A stretch of 64,000 nt of DNA from Lycocorax pyrrhopterus obiensis (lineage: Eukaryota; Chordata; Aves; Passeriformes; Paradisaeidae). Below, piece after piece: positions 49,305-59,720 of the stretch. Location of the stretch: positions 70,025,541-70,089,540 of the forward strand of contig JACSVZ010000014.1 of the NCBI GenBank assembly GCA_014706295.1, read 5' to 3'. The translations under genes and the position numbers were made by a program. The notes beneath the pieces were generated by a model. That model was not told the origin of the DNA. It saw only the letters and a list, made by a program, of their open reading frames with translations, and made no database searches. Within the stretch, counting starts at the first letter, position 1. The number at the start of each line of letters is the position of its first letter.

Positions 49305-51362
49305 TTTCAAGGTGCAAAAAATCATGCATTTGTGAAGGACCTTTACCAAGTATCTATTTACCATGTAAAATTGGTAAAAGGCTGTTTTATTTTTTTTTTT
49401 TGTTCACTCCCCCCCCCACCCACTCTCCGTAGCAGACATTGTGTACCAATTGGTTATTCTTCTCACCTTTTTCTTTCCCCTCATATTTTATTGTGGGCAG
49501 GGGGGTGATGAAGGAGGGAGAGTTGTTGCTATTGTTGCAAGGAAGATTCTGGAATCTGTGAACACAAAGTATCAGTATTTTAAATAATGAGAAAAAATTC
49601 CACATGGAAAGCTCATCTGGCTGTGGCAGTTTGTGACTGAATGAGAGAAAAGTGCCCTAGAAGCTATTCATTAGGAATTCACTGGAAGCTCTCAAACAAG
49701 CCTGGCAGAAGCTGAAATTGAAGTGGTCTCTGACCTAATTTTCTTCTGCATGAAACATCTGCATCAAGGCACTCTTTGATGTATTCCACTTGGCTCTGTC
49801 TACAGTATTGTATCACATGGCTTCAGCGTTGCCTCAGTTTTAAAAGACATTTCCAGCCTGTAGAAGGTAATGTGATGTTACTGTTACCCAAACTAATCAC
49901 TCAATGTGCTCCCGAAATAGAAACAATAGAGGTTCAGACAACGGTGTCTGCTTTGCAGTCGTTGTTGCTGCCTAAGCTCACGGTTTTAAAAAACCCAGAT
50001 CTGTGATATTCATCTCATGTAATTCATCAACACCAGGAAGGGGAGGGAGAGGGGGGAACTGTGAGCCTTCTGTGTAATAGTATGTCAGAGGACACAATGC
50101 TTTACATGTGTGAGCTCTGCATTCCTCGCCGCTCCAGCCATGCAGTTAGTTCAGCACACTGAAAACAAAAACAGGGAAATGTTGGAGGACGTTATCATAA
50201 AACCTCAACAGAAGGAGCTCCTGGTTTTCGTTTTGCTGTTTGTTCTCGGCTGATTGACACCCAAAGCTCACGGTGAAAGAAATGTGAGCATGTTTGTGTA
50301 GATGCGTGGATGATGTGTGATGTATTTTGAATATATATTTTTTCCCCTCCTTTTCTTGTCTGCACCACAGTACACATTTCAGATCCTCTCTCAAGCTCTT
50401 CTCCAAGTGGTGTATAAAAACATAGCTGCACAAAGATATTTCTAAATATGTACACACATACATTTTACACATATCTACACAGACAAATGATATAAGAAAT
50501 TTTTAGGGTCACTTCTTTACTTTGAATGAATAGATCTTAGCCTTCTCCAGAAAGGTTTTCTGCTCAGTCTTACCTAATGGCATGCTGCTGTTTCCCCAAC
50601 CTTGCTTGTATTATGTGAATAACTGTGGTGTCTTTTGTATTCCACCCCCTGAAGAAGAATCCTTTGAAATTCTAAATGACTGTGCTGCAGATTTTAATGT
50701 CTGTGTCTTAGAAATAGCCAAGCATTACCCACTCATGGAGCAAGATGCAGCAAGCCTTTTGAAAGTTATTCAGACTGCTTCCTCAGCCTCATGAGTGTGT
50801 GCGTGTATGCGTATACATGTGCTATTTAATTCTCTGAATGTATGGCAGGAATACATTATTTCCCTGTGAATCACTTTCCCTCTCCTCCTGTCCATCTACT
50901 CCACCCCCCAGATCTCTCCTACTTTTGTTGACATGGGAGAAATAAAGCTAACTGTCTGGGGAGCTTGTACAGGTCTTGTGGGTACAGCGTGAGATGAGTT
51001 GGTAGCTTCTCGGTACGGTTCCTTGCAGAGATCAGAAAGAAAAGGCAGCCCTACTGCTACTAATTAGATGCCTCCAGGGTAATCACAGCAGAAAAGTCAC
51101 GGCCCAGAAGCCTCAAAATAGCCTGCTCCCTGGGGTTATTTTCCCAAGTTTGGGCTGAAACGCATCGGGAAGGCAGGGTGGAAGGAAACAGAGCCCCACT
51201 TCTGTCTGGCTTTGCAGCTGGCACATACCTGTGTCCTCTGCCTGGTGCTTCTCCTTTAAGACCATGTTTCTTTGCCTCACTGATGTGTGGAGGACTTGTA
51301 TCTGGTAGCAATGGGTATAATTAATTCCTTATACAAACAGCTGCTCCATCCTGTTGAAATAA

Positions 51363-51535
51363 TGCATTTTGCTGTGCTAGGAGCTGTGCACACTACGACA
51401 GCCAGATCCAGCTCTGGGGGACTTCCCCACAAGTGCTCTGTCCTGAGACGAGGGGGACAGGTGGGGAGAGGTGAAGGGATGCATCCCAAGGTCACGCTGC
51501 AGTAGCCAGGAAGCAAACTCCACCTCATCTCCTGA
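51363..51535 (-). mobile_element. MIR-related SINE
   Basis: GCTGTGCTAGGAGCTGTGCA, GGTGGGGAGAGGTGAAGGGA, CATCCCAAGGTCACGCTGCA, GTAGCCAGGAAGCAAACTCC match, in order, the antisense of a MIR-type SINE ('tgtgctaggcgctgtaca', 'aactgaggcagagaggtgaagtga', 'cttgcccaaggtcacacagc', 'agagccaggactcaaaccc'). The TAGGCGCTGTACA lead-in is the version common in turtle genomes. Confidence 0.7.
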
Positions 51536-51624
51536 CGGCCAAACTGCGGCACTTTGAGGTGGGAACACCCTGTCTCATCTTCTGCAGAAAAGCACCAGGC
51601 CAGTCCTCGGTGCCTGTTGCCAGC

Positions 51625-51699
51625 AATAAATCTCCTTGAACTAATTTTGTAAAGGACAAAACTAACACTGTGCACAAAAAAAAAAAAAAAAAAAAAAAA
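51625..51699 (+). repeat. AATAAA followed 46 bp later by an A24 tract
   Basis: A polyadenylation hexamer AATAAA (51625-51630) is followed at 51676 by 24 uninterrupted A on the same strand. This resembles the 3' end of a retroposed transcript, although the spacing is longer than the usual 10-30 nt. No upstream cDNA-like sequence or clear target-site duplication is recognisable, so it may be a coincidence of an A tract and a common hexamer. Confidence 0.5.
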
Positions 51700-52980
51700 T
51701 TGGATAAGAAAAAAAAATCACAAAAGACCCTTTGCATGTCTGTTGTTTCTGGAAGGGCAGCGAGGAGCAGGGCAGCCCTCACCCACCACATTCTCAGATT
51801 ATAGACCCCTAAAGTGTTATTTCAGAGAGCATATTTAAATAAGAAAAGACAAGATCTTCCAGCAAGCACTGGGGTTGATTTACACTTCTGCACGGAGGTA
51901 GTTGGCTGTGGATGGTGCCTGGCAGAAGCTTATCATGCCCATTTTAAAAATAACAATCTCCAGTGGGCAAGATCTGCTCACTCAGACCCAGCCTTGGTTC
52001 TCAAACAGTGGCATGACATTCAAAAGTGTCTGACAGAGTCTTTGGCAGGTGTGTGATGCTGAATAATCCAGAGAGGTCATGGTAGCAGGGCTTGAAGCAA
52101 GTGGCTCCTGCCCAGGGAGAAGCCAGTTTTTTCCCCCAAGTCTGGGAGAAGTGAAGGGATGGGGTTTGCTTTCTGGTTTTTCTTTTTCTTTACCTTTTTT
52201 TTTTTTTTTTCCCCTCATAGATCACTCCTTTCCACCCCTTTTTCAGTCCCCCAACCAGTACCTTTTCCCTGGGTTCTATGGTGGTGCCAGAGACCTGCCT
52301 GGTGTGGGGGATAATCAGACCTACCCAGTGCTCCCCACCCAGCCTCAGGTCCTTAATTAAAGCTGTTGTTGTTTCTAGCTGGTTGACCTGCGCTCTGGAG
52401 ACCCCTGTTTTGCAGAAAGCTCCAGCCTCTTCACCAGCGTGATGCTTCCTCTTTATCCACCCCCTTACATCTGAACCCTGGAAGACAAGCTGGGTTTTGT
52501 CTATTCATTTGGCAGATGGTTAGATTCAGATCTTACAGGAACATAATGCTAGAAAAGGAGTGTGTGTATGTTTGTGCCTGTGTGTGGTGGGGAAAGGATC
52601 CCAGATCATTTTCTTCCTCTGTGGCCTTATAACTGCTAGCAGTTTCACACAATCTCTGGTACGTAGCAAAAATAAAAAAAGCTGCCTCCCCCTTCTCTTT
52701 TTAATTTCTCCCCCAAGTCTGTGCTGTATATACCAGCAGTGTGGTCTAGGCCAATGCTGAACATTTGTGCCTTGGACAATAGCACAGCCTGGCCTGACTA
52801 TTATCAGCTGCTGTTTTCTGGTTAGCTTTCCTTTTATTCAAGTGCACAATGCAAGCCTTTATCACCCTTCAGTCATAGTGACTCTTGAGGAATACATCTG
52901 GTTTTCTCTTTCAGCAGCTCTGAAAAGGTCAGTCTGTTCATTTCTTATTCGCAGGACACCACATTTTTTTCTGAGCTGGA
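51700..52980. other. non-coding unique DNA
   Basis: No gene or mobile element was recognised. It contains a T-rich tract at about 52195-52210 and a GT-rich patch near 52558-52590. Confidence 0.7.
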
Positions 52981-52999
52981 AAGACAGGCCTACACCTTT

Positions 53000-53345
53000 T
53001 CATTCCGTCTCGTACATAATTAGACATGGTGTCGCTCTAGAAACCTACCCTTGAAATCCTCCTGAGTAACTCTTTCAGAGACAGAGGAGACGCGGCAAGG
53101 GAGCGAGCGAACGGGGCGGGGGGGAGACCACTTCCATCCGGTCTTAAATCTCTTTGTGTGGTCACAAAAGCACTTCCCCAGCACTGCCAGCCTGGCTTTT
53201 CCCTCTTCTTCTCCTTCTTCTCCCTCTCCTTTTCTTTCCCCCACCCCCCTTTCCCTTCCTAACGCTTATGAACACGGGGGAAAAAACGTCCTCAGACTAT
53301 TTGAGCAAGCAAGGTTGCAATCGTTTCCCTTTCCACGACATCCTA
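53000..53345. promoter_or_regulatory. local CpG cluster with GC box and polypyrimidine tract
   Basis: About 15 CpG fall in roughly 340 bp, seven of them within 53091-53139 (ACGCGGC, GCGAGCGAACGGGGCGGGG). The GGGGCGGGGG at 53113-53122 is a consensus Sp1/KLF GC box. A 64-nt pyrimidine run follows at 53197-53260. The surrounding DNA is strongly CpG-depleted. This is too short to be a standard CpG island. It could be an unannotated promoter, an enhancer, or chance. No exon could be placed next to it. Confidence 0.3.
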
Positions 53346-54482
53346 CATTCTTCAGGCAGGCTGTAACACAATAACAAGTGTGCCCAAGAGGACAGAGCAT
53401 GCAGCAGCTGGTGTCTGACAAATTATCCTGCTCCAGACAGGCAAATGGTGACTTGAGCTCCAGCCATCCAAGGGATGTGTGTTTTGGTTTCCCCCTCCAC
53501 GCTGGGTAGGGTGGGCCAAATCCTCTTGGGGTGGGAATCAGTGCTGTTTCCTTGGAGCCAGAGGGCCTCATCTTTGCTGGAGGTCATTTTCCCCTTCCCA
53601 CATGCATTCCAGCGTGAGGAGCACCAGGCAAGGCTGTCACCACAGCCTCTGTGCTGAGGAGGAAAACAGCCTGAGGACTTGGACAGTTCTTCTCCCGAGC
53701 AGTGACTGCCAATATCACCTGATTTTCTTTGTGCCTGCGCTATTTTTACATGTGTTCGTGGTGACGTGGTTGCAATCCATCAGCGCAGTTCCCCCAGGTT
53801 GAAATTCTCCCCTCTCTTGCCCTTGGCAAACACCACAGGACTCTCACACTCGCTGCTAGGCTTCTTCCCAAGCAGGGGCAATCCCTACAGTTGAGATCTC
53901 TTAAATTAAGTATGAATCTAGAAATCACAGTCACCAGGAATTTTCTTTTTTTTTCTGTTAGGAATTTCTCCGAGCCAGATGTGAGTCTATCTCAAATCCA
54001 AGCCATCCCCAGCTTGCTGTGGTGCTCTCAAGGAGAGCAGGAGAAGGAACTGCACAAAGCCAGAACAGCATCAAAGTGGCCGATGGATATGAGTGCAGAG
54101 ACATCCCATTTCTACTCCAGAAATCCCTGGGAAATCTCTTCCTGCACACCTCAGCCCAGAGACGTTGCCTTGCCCAAAGAAGTACACAGCAGAGTGAAAG
54201 CACAAAAATGAGCTTGAAAGAGGAAAATTAATTTGCTAGCGCACTACATGAGCTAGCCCTGACCTTCCTCCTCCTGCATCTGTTTATTGAGTTGCTGGAC
54301 CGTATCTTCTCTGATGGACTGCCCCTCCAGTTTACTTCACATGGAGGACTGGATCTACTGTTCCAGTTTAAATGCCCACCTCTCTTATTTAAGGGCATTT
54401 CGTATTTTAATGCAAGGGACAGGCTAAAGACAGAGAGAATTTATTTTCTGGTATTAAATTTCTTGATTGGCTTAGAACTACA

Positions 54483-54490
<8 letters not shown>

Positions 54491-54514
<24 letters not shown>
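54491..54514. repeat. (AT)12 microsatellite
   Basis: Twenty-four bases of alternating AT, flanked by TTTT on both sides. Confidence 0.97.
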
Positions 54515-55260
54515 TTTTCAAATTAAAGCCTTCCAAGGCTTTTCAAGATTTACAATCCTTTAGCAGTGAATAATGGCTTTAGGACACAGAAGGAATATTT
54601 GAAATCTTTATTAAATTTTCTGTATGATAGCTTCTCCTACTAATACAGGCAGACTTTGGGGTTTATCACAGTTTCTATCAAGAATCCTGATTTTCAGGGG
54701 TTTAGAACAATGTGGTCTTAAAACCTGCCCACAGCTAAAACACATTTTTGGTCTTATCACACCAGGCTTACAGTAAACTGGAATAGAAATTAGAAAAGTG
54801 CAAGAACAGTTATGTCATTTCTGGTTACTTCTTGTAGAAAGCCATAAAAGTTCAGAGTCTTGGCCAGCTGTAAAAGATAATGTTCCTTTCATCTCAGCAT
54901 TGCCTATCTGACAATTTATGTTTTTTCATGATGCTGAATTATCACTGCCTGCACATGGGAAACCGCAATGTGGAAAGAAAGAGACCTGGACCCTGGCTGG
55001 AAGCCTGGGGTTGCAGTCACCCTCACCGTGCTCTTCTGTCCTGAAAAAAGATGGAAAGCAGGTCCTCCTTGAAAAGACACCTCCCTCTGTAACATCCTGT
55101 GGCGGCAAGCATCACAAGTTTTACACAGAATTTAGCCCTTTAACTGTTTGCTGTGTTAGTCTTTTACCAGCACTGACTTCTCTTTGATGTGTGTTTTCAG
55201 GATGAAGCAATCTATGGTGATTCCCATTAACAGAATACAAAACTACAAAAACCTTATGCA

Positions 55261-55342
55261 TTTTTTTTCTTTTTTTTTTTTTTAATTTTAAAGAAGGTTT
55301 TTTTATAAATGTTTTAGATTTTTTAGTTTTTTAGTTTTTTGG
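55261..55342. repeat. T-rich block ending in (TTTTTTAG)n
   Basis: Long T runs interrupted by C, AA and GG, ending in about three copies of an 8-bp TTTTTTAG unit at 55319-55341. Simple-sequence DNA. Confidence 0.9.
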
Positions 55343-55438
55343 ACCAATGGTGATATCTGTCTCCAGGTGCAGCTGTAACAGAAATATCAACAAATGCAAT
55401 AAATTATGAGACATACCAGTAGAAGCTGGTTTAACCAC

Positions 55439-55493
55439 CCATTGCCACAAGCAATGGATTATTAACATACCGGCCTATCAATAAAATATTGAT
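55439..55493. repeat. two adjacent perfect inverted repeats
   Basis: CCATTGC-CACAA-GCAATGG (55439-55457) and ATCAATA-AAA-TATTGAT (55477-55493) are perfect 7-bp palindromes 19 bp apart, with ATTATTAA between them. Each could bind a dimeric factor: CCATTG halves resemble SOX sites and ATCAAT halves resemble CUT/SATB or PBX-type sites. That is inference from motif similarity. Confidence 0.75.
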
Positions 55494-57464
55494 GTAATAG
55501 TTTAAACCTTTATAAGAAAAGCCCTCACAATATCTGTTGATGGTTTTGCATTAAAATTGTTTTAGATTTGGAAGATGTTGCTGTGACCAACTTGAAAGAT
55601 GCTGTTAAAATTTTTGAAAAATGACAGCTGATTTTGTGGTGGTCAAGTGTGTAAGACCAAAAAAGATGCATTTCCATAAGGAGGGGGAGCTTTATTGAGG
55701 CTTTTCTAGTTTCAGGACCCAAGCAAAAGAAAGTTTATGGTTTCTAATTAACTCTTCTGTCAGAGATGGTCTAACAAATGCATATCTGATTTGGCTCAGA
55801 GAAGTTGTTCTTAGCTTTGAAGTATTTAAAACATAAAGAAAAGTTCTAACAGTGGAAAGATTTTCTGCTTTTTTCCAACTGCACCTGGCTTGTCTATTTA
55901 AACAGATGCCTACAATGGCAAATGTTGTTCTACAGCGAGGTCAGTTTGATACTTCTGGAGCCCTTTATCCAAAAGGACTTCTTTTCCTAAGTAATTTCCA
56001 GATTTTGTTTCAGCTGGAGATGGGTGATGTCAAACCTGCCAGCATTTCTCAGCAAATGTGAAGTCCCAGCTTTCTACCAGGTCTTCTACGTAGACAGACA
56101 AGTTTATTCAGACGTGGGCACTGCATTTCCCCTGGCAACCTTAAACAGTTGTAGGCATTTCTGTCTTGGCAGGTGCTTGAGCAAGCCTCACTTGTGGGTG
56201 AGTAGCCACAGCTACGAGGCAGAGGTACTTGCCTGAAGCACTCCTTGTGTTTCAGAGAACCCTCTCTTCCTGTGAGAAGCCTTGGAGAGCTTTCGAGCAT
56301 CCTTGCTCCCAATACTGCAGAAGTTAGAGCCTTGTCTCTGCCTGTCTCTCTGCGTGAATGTGCCGGGAAAATGCATGTAAAGGTAGGAAGGAATATGCAT
56401 TTCCGTGTGCAGTGTGTGGATAGGAGAGCTACTGACAGGCTGGGCAATTTCATCCTGAAATTTAGGCTGGCTTCAAGCAGGGACAGTGAAATCCTCCCTT
56501 TGCTGGAGGCCAATTTTTGCTCCTGCCATGCCTTTTGCACATCCCTCAGTGGATTCACCTTCCACCTCCTGCCTATCCCTCCCCTCAAAATAATGTGTGC
56601 ATGGACATGTGACATGAGGTTACAGGCTACACCCAGCCCACCAGCTGTAAATTCCACAACCTGATATGACAGCATCAAAAGGGTTTTCAGTTGTTTTAAC
56701 TTCTTTTTCTTCCCATTCTACAAGTCCTGGTGAGACTAATGCTGAAGTATTTTATTTTCTTTTTTTTCCCTCTCCAGAATTATTCATGTGTTACCATTGT
56801 AAATGCTGCTGGATTGCTAATTAAATGCTATTTAGAGTTAGAGATGAATGAGAGTTTTGTATAATTTTTTTTTTTTAACACCAACATTTTTCAAGTATGT
56901 TCACAATCAGAAGCATATCTTCATAATTTGATTCAGAGGAAATGGCAACAAAAGAATTATCTACAGAGTAGTTCTCAATAATTCATCATTCCATAAATGT
57001 GCAGAGCCATCACCTATGTTTAGGGATATGATTTTTTGTCCTTTTATAGAAATCATATGTATGTGCACCCACGGTTAAGCCTACCTGCCACGCGGGTGGC
57101 CAGGTGAAGTTCAAGGTCCATGTGTGCATGGGGTTTCAGAAAATGTTTTCTCTGTCCTCCAAAGGCCATAAAGTTCACAAAACCACTGACTAGTCTGTGA
57201 AGATGCAAAACATCTTCATGTCTTGAAGACCCTTTTGCTGTCCCAATGAACAAGACAGCAGAGGCAACACTTGCATGGTGCATCAACAGCAGAATGCTAC
57301 ATTTTAGGGCTGAACTCATGCACTCCTGTGCACTTCTTCAGAAGATCCTGGCCTCAGGGACCACAGCAGTCTTTCTAGTTTTCCCTCAGTGACTGTACTC
57401 AGAAAATGAATGAAGAATTTCACACTGTTTGGGCCCCTTTTTTTTTTTTCCAGGAAACTTCCAG

Positions 57465-57690
57465 GTCCGCCGCTGCGTGGCAATAGATGATGAAGTGAGT
57501 CCTCGCTGGTGGGGATCACTGGAGGAAGGGCTCGAAAACCCAGGATGCGAATCAAAAGCAGCCAGTGCTTTATTTCACTGTCACTGGAGGCTTGATTCAT
57601 GACACTGTACCACTTGATGACAACGGTGGTGGCCTCTTCCACTCCTCTGTGTGTACCACCCCCGCGCTGCGTCTCGCTACTAGCCGGAAT
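57465..57690. promoter_or_regulatory. weak CpG cluster
   Basis: About 12 CpG in 225 bp, including CCGCCGCTGCG at 57467-57477 and CCGCGCTGCGTCTCG near 57662-57676. It stands out from the CpG-poor surroundings but lacks a GC box or other clear promoter element. It overlaps chance frames on both strands. Functional status is unknown. Confidence 0.2.
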
Positions 57691-59344
57691 CCTAAAGCTT
57701 GTCAGGGCAAGAGATATCTCTTGTGTACATATGTGTGTGGTGCCTAGCAAACAGGACCCCTGCAGAGAGCTCCAGCAGCACTGTTCTGCAGATGTTATTA
57801 GCAGCTCACTGTGACAAAAAATGAAGGGCTGATCCTGCATCTAGGGATGGGCTCAGATCACGTTTCTGGACTCAAAACACCCCTGAATCTCCAGGGTGTT
57901 GAAAATCCGAGCTCAGCAATACACAGGATGTCCTTTACACCTGGAAAATCCCAGGCTGATGTTGAAACATCTCTTCCCTTGCTGTTGTTTCCACGAGGTG
58001 CAAGTGACAATGCTACATGCTGTGAAGACCTCAGCAAGAAGAGACTGGAAACTCGGGGTGTGGGTTTTTGTACTCTGAGGGTATGAATTAAACACTTCTT
58101 GTTGCTTCTTTACAGTTCCTTGTGTGTTAATCCAGCCACCCCCTATCAGTCTGTGAAAGAGGCTACTCACTTTCTTAGAGCTCAGCATCATTTGTTTTCC
58201 CCATTCCTTGTTCCTATCAGAGGGCAAACACTGCTGCTGTCACTTAGAAAAATAGGATTTTGCCTGCTGTGCTTGAGAAACCTTCAGCACCAGTCTGATT
58301 GTATAGGTTCCAGGAACTCCTGTTTTAAGGCTGGGATTCAGCTGACTGATCTATAGCTGCAAAGGTTCACTGCTTTACTGCACCAGCATAAAATGGAAAT
58401 GTTGTAACATTCCCATCTGTGAAGACTTGCCAAAACAGTTTAGTGTTTCAAAAGCTGCGTACTGAACGAAGACAAGATCTCACTACAAGCTGTGGGAGCT
58501 GGGAGAGTTTATGAAGCAGAAAGTATGGGCTAAGGGAGAGATCAGACCGGTGATAGTTTACTGGCCTTGCAATTCTTTTAAGAGGCACTAATGGTAGTGG
58601 ACTGCTACAGTCGAAGTAGACCCGGACTCATTTAAGGCAGTACCATGAAATTGGTTGCAATAAAATTATGCATTAAATGTGCATTATGTTTAATAAGACT
58701 GTATTGCACTCCCAATGTTTACTCTGTGCCCATTGAGGCTGATCCAATTTTCTAAAGTTCTCCAATTGGTTCGCTATCAGGTTTTCAGCCAGAAGGTCAA
58801 ATTTCACTTGCTCTTAGTACATGTCTCCATTACTTTGCTAAGGCATTTACACTCCATATTCATTACCTCTTCTTCTTTTTTATCTATCTCCTGTAACTTG
58901 ACTGCTCCAAACCGCTCCCTGTAGGTGGCATGTTTGACACAAATGAGATCAGTCTTTAATAGATGTCAACTCAAGAACATACACACGTGTGAACACCCAC
59001 TTGCACAAAAGATGCAAAGGGAAAGAGTAGGGGGGAAGGCTATTTCCAGACCCACATTGGAGGTAATTTTATGTTGCTTCACTCAAGGTGCATGAGTGAC
59101 CTCTGTGAAATCACGGGTTTCAGATATGAAACTGGGAACGTAAGTAGAGAGGCTGGAATATATGTTTAGAGCAGTATGTGATCACGACTATACCAAACTG
59201 GGAGCTGGATTGTTTTAATCAGAGGCAATGATAGTTTCAGCGTTCCAAAAAACACATTATTTCCCAACATCTCAGCAAACTCTGTCAGCACCAAGCTCAA
59301 TGTGGGTAGCACAGGCGAGGAACCAGCAGGCGAACTTTCTTAGG
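57691..59344. other. non-coding unique DNA
   Basis: No gene or recognised element. The stretch 58640-58750 contains ATTATGCATTAAATGTGCATTA, clustered homeodomain/POU-like words that may mark a regulatory element. Confidence 0.65.
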
Positions 59345-59720
59345 GCTTTGTGTTTCCCCGTAAACGCTTTAGCAGGAAAATACGAGCCTTCTTGTGCTCT
59401 GCCCTCCTCTGTCAGGAGATCATGTCGAGAGAATGCGGCGTGTCTAACAAGCCTCAGCCAATAACGTGGCATTCATCACTCCAAAACGGACGGTCCCTGT
59501 TAGCAAAGCTGGCTGGGCTGCCCAGAAGGAGCCATTGTCCGGGACACTCGGTACTCTGCCTTGGCAGGGAGGTCCCTGCCTAGCCTTCAGCTTGATTAGG
59601 TAGGGAAAATGCAGTGGAGGCCCTAAAAAGTCCTGCCAAAACCTCAGTAATGAAGAGTTTGGATTGGCTGGCTGCAAGGTGTGTCCACCCCGCGGTCACC
59701 CACCGCTCCCTCCGCGGGCT
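59345..59720. promoter_or_regulatory. CpG cluster with two CCAAT boxes
   Basis: About 16 CpG fall in this stretch. A CCAAT box in CAGCCAATAACG (CCAAT at 59458-59462) and an inverted one in GGATTGGCTG (59660-59669) both keep the wider NF-Y context (CCAAT flanked by AGC or G). A perfect 7-bp inverted repeat CCCGCGG/CCGCGGG lies at 59688-59694 and 59712-59718. This is the most promoter-like composition in the window outside CR1. No transcription start or first exon can be fixed from sequence alone. Confidence 0.35.

Larger units (their letters stand above)
44441..51362. other. non-coding, mostly unique DNA
   Basis: No supported gene. It contains homopolymer tracts listed separately. A 170-codon frame at 48920-49432 runs through the A21 and T-rich tracts, giving low-complexity Lys and Phe runs, so it is not credible as a protein. 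A 70-codon frame at 50582-50794 is acidic but unrecognised. Confidence 0.65.
53346..57464. other. non-coding, mostly unique DNA
   Basis: No supported gene. It holds a (TA)n repeat, a T-rich block, two perfect small palindromes (55439-55493) and AT-rich stretches at 55380-55560 and 56780-57000 with TAATTA-like words. The 209-codon minus-strand frame at 56049-56678 is the longest in the window and shows no known domain. It overlaps a 139-codon frame on the other strand. Confidence 0.65.

Noticed and set aside
48920..49432. 170-codon plus-strand frame with Lys and Phe runs
   Set aside because: The runs are translations of A21 and T-rich tracts, and neighbouring residues match no protein family.
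50582..50794. 70-codon frame with an acidic segment
   Set aside because: Looks protein-like to the eye but matches no family I know and has no gene context.
56049..56678. 209-codon open frame on the minus strand, the longest in the window
   Set aside because: No recognisable domain, no splice or promoter context, and a 139-codon frame overlaps it on the other strand. Chance frames of this size occur in 64 kb of vertebrate DNA.
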